Notes under the pieces: generated by a model
What the model saw: the letters and a program-made list of their open reading frames with translations, nothing else
Database searches by the model: none
Told to the model about the DNA's origin: nothing
Assembly: GCF_900292075.1 (NCBI RefSeq)
Contig: NZ_OLMV01000001.1
Coordinates: 124,001-188,000 of the forward strand
Reading direction: 5' to 3'
DNA: 64,000 nucleotides
Source: Microbacterium timonense
GTDB taxonomy: Bacteria > Actinomycetota > Actinomycetes > Actinomycetales > Microbacteriaceae
Shown here: in pieces, positions 52,901 to 61,325 of the stretch
How the letters are laid out: every line of letters begins with the position of its first letter
Position numbering within the stretch: position 1 is the stretch's first letter
Position numbers and translations under genes: made by a program

Positions 52901-53515
52901 GCGTTCGAGCGGGAGATGCTCGGGCTCTACGTCTCTGACCACCCGCTGGCGGGGCTCGAGATCCCGCTGGCCAAGCATGCGTCGACGAGCATCCACGATC
53001 TGCTGGCTTCTGAAGACGTCGGTGACGGCGACCAGGTCACCATCGCCGGTCTGGTCACGAGTGTGCAGCACCGGGTCGCCAAGCAGAGCGGCAACCCGTA
53101 CGGCATGATCACCGTCGAGGACTTCGACGGTGAGATCACCGTCATGTTCATGGGCAAGACGTACACCGAGTTCTCGTCGCTGCTGCAGGCCGACTCGATC
53201 CTCGTCGTCCGGGGCCGGGTGTCGCGCCGCGACGACGGCATGAATCTCCACGCCCAGTCGGCGTTCAGCCCCGACCTCGGCACGATGGACGAATCGGGTC
53301 AGCTCGTGCTCGTGATGCCGGAGCGGCGAGCCAGCGAGAGCGTCATCGGCGAACTCCTGCAGACGCTGCAGCGGCATGCGGGCGACACCGAGGTGTCGTT
53401 GAAGCTGCACAGCGGCACGGTGGCAAAGGTCTTCGACGTGCCGCACACGGTGCGCATCACCCCGGACCTCTACGGCGAGCTCAAAGGACTGCTCGGCCCG
53501 CAGTGCCTCGGGTGA
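49997..53515 (+). CDS. dnaE: DNA polymerase III subunit alpha
   Basis: Replicative polymerase. N-terminal PHP domain (FVHLHVHSEYSMLDGAAKIG; AIAVTDHGNT), palm with catalytic aspartates in PDFDVDFDD (about 413-421), GPGRGSGAGSMVAYA, fingers and beta-binding region, helix-hairpin-helix, and a C-terminal OB fold (DQVTIAGLVTSVQHR). 1172 residues, the normal size of the main actinobacterial DnaE1. GTG 49997 is immediately downstream of a TAGACT box. PHP histidines are retained, which fits intrinsic proofreading as reported for mycobacterial DnaE1. Confidence 0.98.
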   Translation: MASDSFVHLHVHSEYSMLDGAAKIGAMTQAAAEYGMPAIAVTDHGNTFAAFEFYNAANAAGVKPIIGLEAYVTPGTHRSDKSRVAWGTPEQKSDDVSGSGAYTHMTMWSQSTEGMHNLFRLSSLSSMEGYYFKPRMDRELLETYGKGLIATTGCPSGEVQTRLRLGQYDAARAAAAEFQDIFGKENYFAEIMDHGLSIERRVMTDLIRIAKDLGIPLVATNDSHYTHQHEADAHAALLCVQSGSTLDDPNRFKFDGDGYYIKTAQEMRQIFREHPEACDNTLLIAERCEVEFNTSANYMPRFPVPDGETEDSWLVKEVEAGLHYRYPDGIPDRVRKQAEYEVGIILQMGFPGYFLVVADFINWAKRNGIRVGPGRGSGAGSMVAYAMRITDLDPLEHGLIFERFLNPDRVSMPDFDVDFDDRRRGEVIDYVTEKYGSERVAQIVTYGTIKSKQALKDAGRVLGFPFSMGERLTKAMPPAVMGKDMPLSGMFDSQHPRFKEASEFRALIDTDPEAKTVFDRALGLEGLKRQWGVHAAGVIMSSEPLLDIIPIMRREQDGQIVTQFDYPSCEALGLIKMDFLGLRNLTIISDALDNIRTNRGEELDLEHLALDDKEAYELLTRGDTLGVFQLDGGPMRSLLRLMKPDNFEDISAVIALYRPGPMGANSHINYALRKNGQQEITPIHPELEEPLKEILETTYGLIIYQEQVMAIAQKVAGFSLGQADILRRAMGKKKKSELDKQYEGFSGGMKERGFGDDAVKALWDILLPFSDYAFNKAHSAAYGLVSYWTAYLKAHYPAEYMAALLTSVGDSKDKMAVYLNECRRMGIKVLPPDVRESIRYFAAVGDDIRFGLGAVRNVGANVVDGVVEARKDATFTSFHDFLTKVPLHVANKRTIESLIKAGAFDSMGDTRRALMEIHEDATEAAVDRKRNEAQGAIGFDFDSLYDAVEEVAPPKVPPRPEWTKKDKLAFEREMLGLYVSDHPLAGLEIPLAKHASTSIHDLLASEDVGDGDQVTIAGLVTSVQHRVAKQSGNPYGMITVEDFDGEITVMFMGKTYTEFSSLLQADSILVVRGRVSRRDDGMNLHAQSAFSPDLGTMDESGQLVLVMPERRASESVIGELLQTLQRHAGDTEVSLKLHSGTVAKVFDVPHTVRITPDLYGELKGLLGPQCLG

Positions 53516-53634
53516 GCGCATCGACACATGCGAACGGGATGTCTGCGCGCGACGCGTGGTCTCATCGGCATCTCATTCGCCCTAGGTAATATCGGGTCGA
53601 CGCGGGCCTCGGGAGCCCGCCGGAAGGAACGATC

Positions 53635-54690
53635 GTGACGGACGAGAATCAGGACACCAGCATCGACGAGACGATCGCAGCGGAGGAACCGCCCCAGTAC
53701 GGCGTGGGCCCGTTCTCCATCCGGGAAGTGGCTCTCGTCGGCACCTGGCTCGTGGCCTTCGTCGTGTCGTTCTTCCCGGTGTCGGGCGCCATCGGCGAAG
53801 GACCGTCGGTGTGGAGCAGCGGCATCGACTGGGTGCTCACCATCGGGGTCCCGACCGTGGCGGTGTTCCTCATCGTGCTGCGCCGTCTGTCACCGCAGGG
53901 CATCCGTCGCGTCGGCTCGCTGGGCATCGACCAGTTCGCGTCCGTCGCGTTCTCCGTGGCCACCGTCCTCTGGCTCACCATCATCTGGAACTCCTTCATC
54001 ACGCTCGCCGAGCACGAGATCTTCCCGGCGACGTGGGTGGTGTGGGTCGAGGTGATCCTGATGCTCGCCGGCGTCGTCCTGACCGTCTTCGCACCCTTCA
54101 TCCCGCCGTTCGCGCAGGACTTCCAGGGTCGCCCCGAGAGCATCGCGCACCGCAACGCCCGCCAGGTGCGACCGGTCGCGCCGCGTCCGCTGATCACCCG
54201 GCCCGACCCGACACCTCGCGCCGAGCCGGGCGCGGCGGAGCCGGCGGACGTCGCCGCCACGTCGACGCCGTACGGGGCGGGCTCGTCCACGCCTGCGCGC
54301 ACCGATGACGAGGTCGCGAGCGACGACTTCGCGACCACGGTCATCCCGGTCGAGCGCGAGGACGCCGACACCACCCCCGCCGGCGGAGCACCTTCGACCG
54401 CCGAACCTTCCGCCGTGGAGCCGGAGCCGGCACGCGAATCGTTCGAGCACATCGAGAACCCGTCGTCGACGGTGGAGCCGGCGTCGACGACGAGCTCTCA
54501 GCACCAGGCGTTCTGGGCGCTCGTGCCCGAAGAGCGCGACGTCGTCGATGAGATCGGCATCCCCGTGTTCCGCATCGGGCCGACCGCGTGGGCGCTGGTC
54601 ATCGAGGACCGCGGCGACGTCTTCGTCGTGCGCCACGAGGATGGCCGGATCGGCTACCTTCACGACACCTCCGGCGTCACGCGGGGCTGA
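53635..54690 (+). CDS. Four-helix membrane protein with acidic linker and C-terminal domain
   Basis: Not recognised. Four transmembrane helices within the first ~160 residues (for example VALVGTWLVAFVVSFFPV, FASVAFSVATVLWLTIIWNS, WVEVILMLAGVVLTVFAPFI) are followed by ~130 residues of Pro/Glu/Ala/Thr-rich disorder. A compact C-terminal domain of about 65 residues (FWALVPEERDVVDEIGIPVF, then WALVIEDRGDVFVVRHEDG) ends the protein. 351 residues. GTG 53635 follows GGAAGGAAC; TAATAT at 53587-53592 is a -10 candidate. It sits between dnaE and hisD. A regulatory or sensing role is only a guess from the layout. Confidence 0.78.
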   Translation: MTDENQDTSIDETIAAEEPPQYGVGPFSIREVALVGTWLVAFVVSFFPVSGAIGEGPSVWSSGIDWVLTIGVPTVAVFLIVLRRLSPQGIRRVGSLGIDQFASVAFSVATVLWLTIIWNSFITLAEHEIFPATWVVWVEVILMLAGVVLTVFAPFIPPFAQDFQGRPESIAHRNARQVRPVAPRPLITRPDPTPRAEPGAAEPADVAATSTPYGAGSSTPARTDDEVASDDFATTVIPVEREDADTTPAGGAPSTAEPSAVEPEPARESFEHIENPSSTVEPASTTSSQHQAFWALVPEERDVVDEIGIPVFRIGPTAWALVIEDRGDVFVVRHEDGRIGYLHDTSGVTRG

Positions 54691-54708
54691 GCGTCGTCCG
54701 CCCAGCGA

Positions 54709-54714
54709 TACCGT
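54709..54714 (+). promoter_or_regulatory. hisD -10 box (leaderless)
   Basis: TACCGT ends 6 nt before ATG 54721. Confidence 0.4.
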
Positions 54715-54720
54715 AGAAGG

Positions 54721-56058
54721 ATGCTTCGGACGATCGACCTGCGCGGGCGCACGCTGTCTCCCGCCGAGCTTCTCGCGACCGTTCCGCGCGCCACCGCTGC
54801 GCGGGAGGAAGCGCTCGCGACGGCCGCCCGGATCGTGGACGACGTCGCCGCACGCGGTGAGACGGCGCTGCGGGAGCAGGCCGAGCGCTTCGACGGAGTG
54901 ACCGCTCACGACATCCGGGTGCCGGCCGCGCACCTGGACCAAGCGCTGGAGTCCCTTGATCCGGCTGTGCGCGCGGCGCTCGAGGAGGCGATCGCGCGCG
55001 TCCGCGAGGCCTCCCGTGCGCAGGTGCCCGCGCCGCGTGTCACCGAGCTCGGGCCCGGTGCGCGTGTCACCCAGCGCTGGCAGCCGGTCCGGCGCGTCGG
55101 GCTCTACGTGCCGGGCGGCAAGGCGGTGTATCCCTCCAGCGTGGTGATGAACGTGGTGCCCGCGCAGGTCGCCGGCGTCGCGGAGATCGCCCTGGCCTCT
55201 CCGCCGCAGCGGGAGCACGGCGGTCGCGTGCACCCGGTGATCCTCGGTGCAGCACGGCTGCTGGGTGTGACCGAGGTCTACGCGATGGGCGGCGCCGGTG
55301 CGATCGGCGCACTCGCGCACGGTGTCGACAGCCTCGGACTGGTGCCCGTCGACGTCGTGACGGGGCCGGGCAACAACTTCGTCGCCGCTGCGAAGCGCGC
55401 GGTCGCCGGACGCGTGGGGACGGATGCCGAGGCCGGCGCCACCGAGATCCTCATCGTCGCCGACGACACGGCCGACGCCGACCTCGTCGCCGTCGACCTC
55501 ATCAGCCAGGCCGAGCACGATGAGCAGGCGTCGGCCGTGCTCGTCACCGACTCCGAGCGCTTGGCACAGGACGTTCGGGATGGGATCGTGCCGCGTGCTG
55601 CGGCGACCCGCCACGCCGAACGCGTCGCGGCCGCTCTCAGCGGCCCCCAGTCGGCGATCGTGCTCGTGAACGATCTGGACGCGGCCACGGCCTTCAGCAA
55701 CGCGTACGCCCCCGAGCATCTCGAGCTGCACCTCGCCGATCCGCGACCGGAGGAATTCGTGCACGCCGGTGCGGTGTTCGTGGGACCCGATTCGCCGGTC
55801 AGTCTCGGCGACTACCTGGCGGGCAGCAACCACGTGCTCCCGACGGGCGGGCAGGCGCGCTACTCGGCGGGTCTGTCCGCCGCCACGTTCCTGCGACCGC
55901 AGCAGGTCATCCAGTACGACCGCGGTGCTCTCGCCGCGGTGCGGGATGCGATCGTGACGCTCGCCGAGGCCGAGGCGCTGCCCGCGCACGGTGAAGCCGT
56001 CACCGCCCGGTTCGCGGATCCGCGGGCCGCAGAGGCCGGCGGGTCGCACCCGGCGTAG
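54721..56058 (+). CDS. hisD: Histidinol dehydrogenase
   Basis: Zinc enzyme doing the last two oxidations of histidine synthesis with NAD+. YVPGGKAVYPSSVVMN, MGGAGAIGALAHG, GPGNNFVAAAKRAV, EAGATEILIVAD, SQAEHDEQASAVL and NAYAPEHLELH, plus the GSNHVLPTGGQARYS zinc/active-site segment, are all present. 445 residues. It stands alone here, separated from the rest of the his operon. nrdR follows after 12 nt; the dnaE-hisD-nrdR order recurs in actinobacteria. Confidence 0.97.
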   Translation: MLRTIDLRGRTLSPAELLATVPRATAAREEALATAARIVDDVAARGETALREQAERFDGVTAHDIRVPAAHLDQALESLDPAVRAALEEAIARVREASRAQVPAPRVTELGPGARVTQRWQPVRRVGLYVPGGKAVYPSSVVMNVVPAQVAGVAEIALASPPQREHGGRVHPVILGAARLLGVTEVYAMGGAGAIGALAHGVDSLGLVPVDVVTGPGNNFVAAAKRAVAGRVGTDAEAGATEILIVADDTADADLVAVDLISQAEHDEQASAVLVTDSERLAQDVRDGIVPRAAATRHAERVAAALSGPQSAIVLVNDLDAATAFSNAYAPEHLELHLADPRPEEFVHAGAVFVGPDSPVSLGDYLAGSNHVLPTGGQARYSAGLSAATFLRPQQVIQYDRGALAAVRDAIVTLAEAEALPAHGEAVTARFADPRAAEAGGSHPA

Positions 56059-56070
56059 GCTGTCTCTGTC

Positions 56071-56559
56071 ATGCACTGCCCGTTCTGCCGTCACGCCGAC
56101 TCGCGCGTCATCGATTCGCGCACCAGCGACGACGGTCTCAGCATCCGTCGTCGTCGCCAATGCCCGCAGTGCGGCGGACGGTTCACGACCGTCGAGACCG
56201 CGAGCCTCAACGTCATCAAGCGCTCCGGCGTGATCGAGCCGTTCAGCCGTGAGAAGGTCATGTCCGGTGTGCGAAAGGCCTGCCAGGGCCGCCCGGTGAC
56301 CGAGGCGGATCTCGCCGTGCTCGCGCAGACCGTCGAAGAGACGATCCGCCAGACGGGTGCCTCGCAGCTCGACGCGAACGAGATCGGCCTGGCGATCCTC
56401 GGGCCGCTGCGGGATCTGGACGAAGTGGCCTACCTCCGCTTCGCGAGCGTCTACCAGGCGTTCGACTCGCTCGAGGACTTCGAGGCCGCCATCGAGCAGC
56501 TGCGGGTCGACCACGGACGGGCACCGGCGCGCGCCGAGACGGCCGCGACCGCCGAGTAG
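56071..56559 (+). CDS. nrdR: Transcriptional repressor NrdR
   Basis: Zinc-ribbon and ATP-cone repressor of ribonucleotide reductase genes that senses dATP/ATP. Zinc ligands Cys3, Cys6, Cys31 and Cys34 (MHCPFC and QCPQC); ATP-cone with [21 protein letters not shown]-terminal [20 protein letters not shown]. 162 residues. ATG 56071. No nrd genes are nearby, so it acts in trans. Confidence 0.97.
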   Translation: MHCPFCRHADSRVIDSRTSDDGLSIRRRRQCPQCGGRFTTVETASLNVIKRSGVIEPFSREKVMSGVRKACQGRPVTEADLAVLAQTVEETIRQTGASQLDANEIGLAILGPLRDLDEVAYLRFASVYQAFDSLEDFEAAIEQLRVDHGRAPARAETAATAE

Positions 56560-56647
56560 AGCCGCCGGTCCGGGCGGCTGAGCCCGATCCCCGTCGGCTG
56601 CTCCAGCGCGCGGCACGATGCGGCGAGGGGCGGAAGCGGCGAACGGC

Positions 56648-56653
56648 TAGCCT
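56648..56653 (+). promoter_or_regulatory. pyrD -10 box (leaderless)
   Basis: TAGCCT ends 7 nt before ATG 56661. Confidence 0.45.
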
Positions 56654-56660
56654 AGGAACG

Positions 56661-57686
56661 ATGTATCCCCTCCTGTTCCGCGCCGTCCTGTCGCGCATGG
56701 ATCCCGAGTCCGCCCATCACGCCGCGATGCTCGTGATCCGGGTCCTGGGGGTTCCGCCCTTCTCCTGGGCGGCGCGCGCGCTGACTCGGCCTGCGCCGGA
56801 ATCGGCGACGACCGCGCTCGGACTGCGGTTCGCGTCGCCGTTCGGCGTCGCGGCCGGATTCGACAAGAACGTCACCGGCGCCGCGGGCCTGTACGCGCTC
56901 GGCTTCGGTCACGTCGAGGTCGGGACGATCACCGCCATCCCGCAGGACGGCAACCCTCGCCCGCGGCTCTTCCGCCTCATCCCCGACCGCGCCGTCGTCA
57001 ACCGCATGGGTTTCAACAACCGTGGCGCCGAGGCGGCCGCCGTGCGGCTGCGCAAGCTGCGCCGGAAGTCGCGTCGCGCAGTGCTCGGGGTGAACATCGG
57101 CAAGAGCCGCGTGGTCGACGTGGCGGACGCCACCACCGACTACGTCCGCAGCGCCACGCTTCTCGCCCCGCTCGCCGACTACCTCGTCGTGAACGTCTCA
57201 TCGCCCAACACTCCGGGGCTGCGGGGTCTCCAGGCGGTCCAGACGCTCCGGCCGCTGCTGGATGCGGTACGTGACGCCGCCGGCGCCACGCCGCTGCTGG
57301 TGAAGATCGCCCCCGATCTGCCCGACGACGAGATCACGGCGATCGCGAACCTCGCGGTGGATGCCGGGCTCGCCGGCATCATCGCGACCAACACGACGAT
57401 TTCGCGTGAGGGGCTGGTCACCGACCCCGCCACGGTCGCGGCGGCGGGGGAGGGCGGGCTCTCCGGCGCTCCGCTGAAGTCTCGCTCCGTCGAGGTCCTG
57501 AGGCTCGTGCGTGCGGCGGTGCCCGACGACTTCTGCGTGATCTCTGCGGGCGGCGTCGAGACGGCGGCCGACGTCCAGGAACGGCTGGATGCCGGAGCCA
57601 CGCTGGTGCAGGGCTATACCGCGTTCCTGTACCGCGGCCCGCTGTGGGCGCGCCAGATCAATCGCGGACTCACGCGGGGCGCGTGA
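56661..57686 (+). CDS. pyrD: Dihydroorotate dehydrogenase (quinone), class 2
   Basis: FMN enzyme of pyrimidine synthesis, reducing menaquinone at the membrane. The N-terminal helix (MYPLLFRAVLSRMDPE) is the membrane-binding part that marks class 2. GVAAGFDKN, NRMGFNNRGAEA, NVSSPNTPGLRGLQ with the class-2 catalytic Ser, LLVKIAPDL, NTTISREG, and phosphate-binding SAGGVETAADV are present. 341 residues. ATG 56661. It converges on the DUF3043 gene. Confidence 0.96.
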   Translation: MYPLLFRAVLSRMDPESAHHAAMLVIRVLGVPPFSWAARALTRPAPESATTALGLRFASPFGVAAGFDKNVTGAAGLYALGFGHVEVGTITAIPQDGNPRPRLFRLIPDRAVVNRMGFNNRGAEAAAVRLRKLRRKSRRAVLGVNIGKSRVVDVADATTDYVRSATLLAPLADYLVVNVSSPNTPGLRGLQAVQTLRPLLDAVRDAAGATPLLVKIAPDLPDDEITAIANLAVDAGLAGIIATNTTISREGLVTDPATVAAAGEGGLSGAPLKSRSVEVLRLVRAAVPDDFCVISAGGVETAADVQERLDAGATLVQGYTAFLYRGPLWARQINRGLTRGA

Positions 57687-57730
57687 CGGAAGCGTCCGGG
57701 GTGCGGGCGCTCGGTACCCGGGCGGGACGC

Positions 57731-58312
57731 TCAGGCGGGCTTCTGACCCCGCTTGACCTGCGGCTTGGGAAGCCGGAGGAAGCGCATCTGAACGGTGCGC
57801 ATGGCCGCATACCATCCGAGGCCCTTCTCGACCCTGCCTTCGCCGAACTTCTTCCTCGCCGCCCGTTTCACGGTGATCGACGTGATCACCATGTCGCCGA
57901 TGACGAAGAAGATGAAGATCCACAGGCCCACGAAGGCGTAGTACTGGAGGGCCGGCACCGGGAGGAACGTCGCCAGGATGACCAGCACCATGGCGGGCAT
58001 GACAGCCTCACCGAGGTGCCATCCGGCGTCGACCCAGTCGCGCACGAATTTGCGTTGCGGGCCCTGGTCGCGGCGGGGGAGGTAGCGCGCATCGCCGTTG
58101 GCCATCCCGATGCGGGCCTTCTCGCGCTGGGCGGCCAGGTCGGCGCGGGCGCGGGCCTTGGCCTCCTTCGTGTCGGCCACGAGCGGACGCTTGCGAGCGG
58201 CCTCCTGCTCCGCGCGGGACGGCGTGGCACGGCCCTTGCCGACAGGCGTGCCGTTCAGGACGGTGCCCTCGGAAGGGACGTCGTTCGGCGCGGGGGCGGA
58301 GTTCTTTGCCAC
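57731..58312 (-). CDS. DUF3043 membrane protein
   Basis: The 193-residue protein has a charged N-terminus (GTPVGKGRATPSRAEQEAAR), a conserved basic segment (ARYLPRRDQGPQRKFVRDWV), two transmembrane helices (AVMPAMVLVILATFLPV and YYAFVGLWIFIFFVIGDMVI) and a basic C-terminus. It matches the DUF3043 family of actinobacteria, function unknown. GTG 58312 follows GAGGATCACCC. Its TAATCT -10 box overlaps the -10 box of the divergent peptidase gene. Confidence 0.88.
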   Translation of the reverse strand: MAKNSAPAPNDVPSEGTVLNGTPVGKGRATPSRAEQEAARKRPLVADTKEAKARARADLAAQREKARIGMANGDARYLPRRDQGPQRKFVRDWVDAGWHLGEAVMPAMVLVILATFLPVPALQYYAFVGLWIFIFFVIGDMVITSITVKRAARKKFGEGRVEKGLGWYAAMRTVQMRFLRLPKPQVKRGQKPA

Positions 58313-58346
58313 GGGTGATCCTCGAGGTGCGGAGAAGGGGTGCCCT

Positions 58347-58354
58347 TAAGATTA
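58347..58354. promoter_or_regulatory. Overlapping divergent -10 boxes
   Basis: TAAGAT on the plus strand (58347-58352) serves the M20 peptidase, 7 nt before its ATG. TAATCT on the minus strand (58354-58349) serves the DUF3043 gene. They share four base pairs, so the two promoters should exclude each other. Confidence 0.45.
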
Positions 58355-58359
58355 CCCGC

Positions 58360-59760
58360 ATGACGACTGAGCTCTCCCGGGAGGCTGCTGTGCGGGATGC
58401 CGCGGCCTCCGGCATCCCGTCCGCCCTCGCCGATCTCGGCACCCTCGTGCGGATCCCCTCCGTCGCCTTCCCGGGATTCGACCCCGCGCAGGTGCAGCGG
58501 AGCGCGGAGGCGGTCGCGCAGCTCGTGCGCGACACCGGGCTGTTCGAGACCGTCGAGATCCGTACGGCCGCCGTCCCCGGCACGGGGGAGCAGGGCAACC
58601 CCGCGGTGCTGGCGACCAGGGCCGCCCGCAACGGCCGCCCCACGATCCTGCTCTACGCGCACCACGACGTGCAGCCGGTGGGCGACGAGGCGCTCTGGGA
58701 GTCGTCGCCCTTCGAACCCACGGTGCGCGGCGGGCGCCTCTACGGTCGTGGCGCCGCCGACGACAAGGCGGGCGTCATGGCGCATCTGGCCGCACTGCGG
58801 GCGCTGAAGGAGGGGATCGGAGACGACTTCGACCTCGGTGTGGCGCTCTTCTTCGAGGGCGAGGAGGAGGCCGGGTCCCGGTCCTTCGCACAGTTCCTGA
58901 CCGACAACGCCGACGCTCTGCGCGCCGATGTGATCGTCGTCGCCGATTCCGGCAACTGGGACGCGCAGACCCCTGCGCTGACCGTCTCGCTGCGGGGGAA
59001 CACCCGGTTCACGATGCGCGTGCGCACCCTGGAGCATGCGTCGCACTCGGGCATGTTCGGAGGTGCGGTTCCCGATGCCATGATGGCGACCGTCAAGCTG
59101 CTCGCGACCCTGTGGGACGACGACGGCGCCGTCGCGGTGGCGGGCCTGACCGAGCGGGATGCCGACACTCCGCCGTACAGCGAGGAGACGCTGCGCGACG
59201 AGGCCGGACTCCCCGCGGGGGTGTCGCCGATCGGCCGCGGCACGATCCTCAGCCGCATCTGGAACAAGCCGTCCATCACCGTGACCGGGATCGATGCCCC
59301 GAGCGTCGTCAACGCCTCGAACACCCTGAGCCCGGAGATCTCGGTGGTGATCAGTGCGCGCATCGCGCCGGGACAGACGGCACGGGAGGCGTATGCCGCC
59401 ATCGAGGCCCACCTGCGCGAGCACGCGCCGTTCGGCGCCCAGCTGGAATTCAGCGACCACGACTTCGGCGACGGGTTCCTCGTCGACACGTCCGGCTGGG
59501 CGGTGGCGGCCGCACGCGAGGCGCTTCAGGAGGGCTACGGCGCCGAGTCGGTCGACATCGGCGTCGGAGGGTCCATCCCCTTCATCGCCGACCTCGTGCG
59601 CGAGTTCCCCGGGGCCCAGATCCTGGTGACCGGCGTCGAGGACCCGCACGCCAAGGCGCACAGCCCGAACGAGTCCCTGCACCTGGAGACCTTCCGCAAC
59701 GCGGTCCTCGCCGAGGCGCTGCTGCTGGAGAAGCTGGATGCGCGGGCGGCCGACGCGTGA
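58360..59760 (+). CDS. M20-family dipeptidase/metallopeptidase
   Basis: Two-zinc exopeptidase, cytosolic. Metal sites: YAHHDVQPVG, GRGAADDKAG, the catalytic FEGEEEAGS, and DSGNWDAQTPAL. The lid/dimerisation domain holds TLEHASHSGMFGGAVPD; the last zinc ligand is in ED(PH)AKAHSPNE. 466 residues, as in the actinobacterial dipeptidase subfamily. ATG 58360 is 7 nt after TAAGAT, and a leaderless start is likely. Substrate range (dipeptides versus N-acyl amino acids) cannot be settled. Confidence 0.93.
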   Translation: MTTELSREAAVRDAAASGIPSALADLGTLVRIPSVAFPGFDPAQVQRSAEAVAQLVRDTGLFETVEIRTAAVPGTGEQGNPAVLATRAARNGRPTILLYAHHDVQPVGDEALWESSPFEPTVRGGRLYGRGAADDKAGVMAHLAALRALKEGIGDDFDLGVALFFEGEEEAGSRSFAQFLTDNADALRADVIVVADSGNWDAQTPALTVSLRGNTRFTMRVRTLEHASHSGMFGGAVPDAMMATVKLLATLWDDDGAVAVAGLTERDADTPPYSEETLRDEAGLPAGVSPIGRGTILSRIWNKPSITVTGIDAPSVVNASNTLSPEISVVISARIAPGQTAREAYAAIEAHLREHAPFGAQLEFSDHDFGDGFLVDTSGWAVAAAREALQEGYGAESVDIGVGGSIPFIADLVREFPGAQILVTGVEDPHAKAHSPNESLHLETFRNAVLAEALLLEKLDARAADA

Positions 59761-59878
59761 CACGCCGATCTCGGAGCCGGTGCGCCGTGGAGACGCGTAG
59801 AATCTAGGCATCCCGCCGCCTGGGCGGATCACCGACCTGCTCGGCCGATGATCCGGGCGGCCCGTCCGGAGGAGTCCC

Positions 59879-60244
59879 ATGACCGACACCGCACTGACGA
59901 CCGAGCAGACCGCCCACGCGCACGGTGTGCTGCTGACCGACGCCGCCGCCGGCAAGGTGAAGAGCCTGCTCGAGCAGGAGGGTCGCGACGACCTGCGCCT
60001 GCGCGTTGCCGTGCAGCCCGGAGGATGCAGCGGTCTGATCTACCAGCTCTACTTCGACGAGCGCTACCTCGACGGCGACAAGACCGTCGACTTCGACGGC
60101 GTCGAGGTGATCGTGGACGACATGAGCGTGCCCTACCTCGACGGCGCGACCATCGACTTCAAGGACACGATCTCCGAGCAGGGGTTCACGATCGACAACC
60201 CGAACGCGGCAGGATCGTGCGCCTGCGGCGACAGCTTCCACTGA
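59879..60244 (+). CDS. erpA: A-type iron-sulfur cluster carrier (ErpA/HesB-IscA)
   Basis: Delivers Fe-S clusters to target enzymes. The three cysteines are Cys50 (GGCSGLIYQ) and Cys114/Cys116 (CACGDSF). 121 residues, near the family norm. ATG 59879 follows CCGGAGGAG; TAGAAT (59798-59803) gives a leader of about 70 nt. The gene is followed by a strong terminator and then the cytochrome oxidase operon. Confidence 0.95.
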   Translation: MTDTALTTEQTAHAHGVLLTDAAAGKVKSLLEQEGRDDLRLRVAVQPGGCSGLIYQLYFDERYLDGDKTVDFDGVEVIVDDMSVPYLDGATIDFKDTISEQGFTIDNPNAAGSCACGDSFH

Positions 60245-60285
60245 GCGGCGTCGCGGGAGACCGCTGACGATTCGAGCACATTTCC

Positions 60286-60330
60286 GGCGGGTCCGGGGCG
60301 CAGATGAATGGCGCCCCGGCCCGCCTTTTT
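60286..60330 (+). terminator. Rho-independent terminator after erpA
   Basis: Arms 60286-60301 and 60311-60325 pair over 15 bp with one bulged T, enclosing a 9-nt loop and running into TTTTT (60326-60330). Confidence 0.9.
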
Positions 60331-60430
60331 CCGTGTCGGCGACACGGTCGAAGCTGGGCGGATGGCCTGAATCGCCTGGACGCTTGCCCTAGACTGACAG
60401 GAGTCCTGTTCGTGATCGGAAAGGTGCACC

Positions 60431-61324
60431 GTGCCTTCGAAACGCCGTATCCGCTGGGCCGTTCTCCCGATCGGGATCGCAGCGGCAGCAGTCCTCGCCG
60501 GATGCACCCCGACCGAGCTGCACGGCTTCCTCCCCGGGTTCACTGAAGACGGCCAGGCGGCCACGAACCACACCGACATGGTCGCCGGTCTGTGGGTCAA
60601 CTCCTGGATCGTGCTCCTGGTGGTCGGCGTCATCACGTGGGGCCTCATGGGGTGGGCGGCGATCGCCTACCGCCGGCGCAAGGGTCAGATGGGCCTTCCC
60701 GTCCAGCTGCGCTACAACATGCCGATCGAGATCTTCTACACGATCGTGCCGCTGATCCTCGTGATCGGCTTCTTCGCCTTCACGGCGCGGGACCAGACGA
60801 TCCTGGAGACCCAGTACGACGACCCGGACGTCGAGATCACGGCGATCGGCAAGCAGTGGTCGTGGGACTTCCAGTACGACGGCGAGACCGACGACGACAC
60901 CGTCTGGACGATGGGCGTGCAAGCCCAGACCGACGAGCGCGGCAACATCATCAACGAGCTGCCCACGCTCGTGCTGCCGGTCGGCGAGTCCGTCAAGATC
61001 AAGCTCCAGTCGCGCGACGTCATCCACTCGTTCTGGATCATCGACTTCCTCTACAAGAAGGACATGTACATCGGCAAGGACAACTACTGGTCCTTCACGC
61101 CGACCCGCGAGGGCACCTATGCCGGCAAGTGCGCCGAGCTGTGCGGCGAGTACCACTCGATGATGCTGTTCAACGTCGAGGTCGTGAGCCCGCAGGAGTA
61201 CGAGGACTACCTCGACTCGCTGCGCGAGGCGGGCCAGACCGGCGACATCAACGACGCCTACGACCGTCTGCAGAACGAGCCGGGCACCGGCGGCACCCCT
61301 GAGGACGAAGAGGGAGACAACTGA
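60431..61324 (+). CDS. ctaC: Cytochrome c oxidase subunit II (lipoprotein)
   Basis: Binuclear CuA subunit receiving electrons from cytochrome c. A lipoprotein signal peptide ends at the lipobox LAGC (Cys25), so LspA should process it. Two transmembrane helices (about 57-78 and 102-120) are followed by the CuA domain with His199, Cys234, Glu236, Cys238, His242 and Met245 ([12 protein letters not shown]). 297 residues with an acidic tail. GTG 60431; TAGACT at 60390-60395 is a -10 candidate. First gene of ctaC-ctaD-ctaF. Confidence 0.97.
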   Translation: MPSKRRIRWAVLPIGIAAAAVLAGCTPTELHGFLPGFTEDGQAATNHTDMVAGLWVNSWIVLLVVGVITWGLMGWAAIAYRRRKGQMGLPVQLRYNMPIEIFYTIVPLILVIGFFAFTARDQTILETQYDDPDVEITAIGKQWSWDFQYDGETDDDTVWTMGVQAQTDERGNIINELPTLVLPVGESVKIKLQSRDVIHSFWIIDFLYKKDMYIGKDNYWSFTPTREGTYAGKCAELCGEYHSMMLFNVEVVSPQEYEDYLDSLREAGQTGDINDAYDRLQNEPGTGGTPEDEEGDN

Positions 61325-61325
61325 T

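Noticed and set aside
49898-53527. A very long open frame antisense to dnaE (and similar ones antisense to pyc at 11814-15263, lpdA at 3172-4647 and the cytochrome oxidase genes at 61248-63677)
   Set aside because: High GC at third positions removes stops from the complementary frame. The predicted proteins are Arg/Val/Leu/Asp-rich without domains, while the sense frames encode complete known families.
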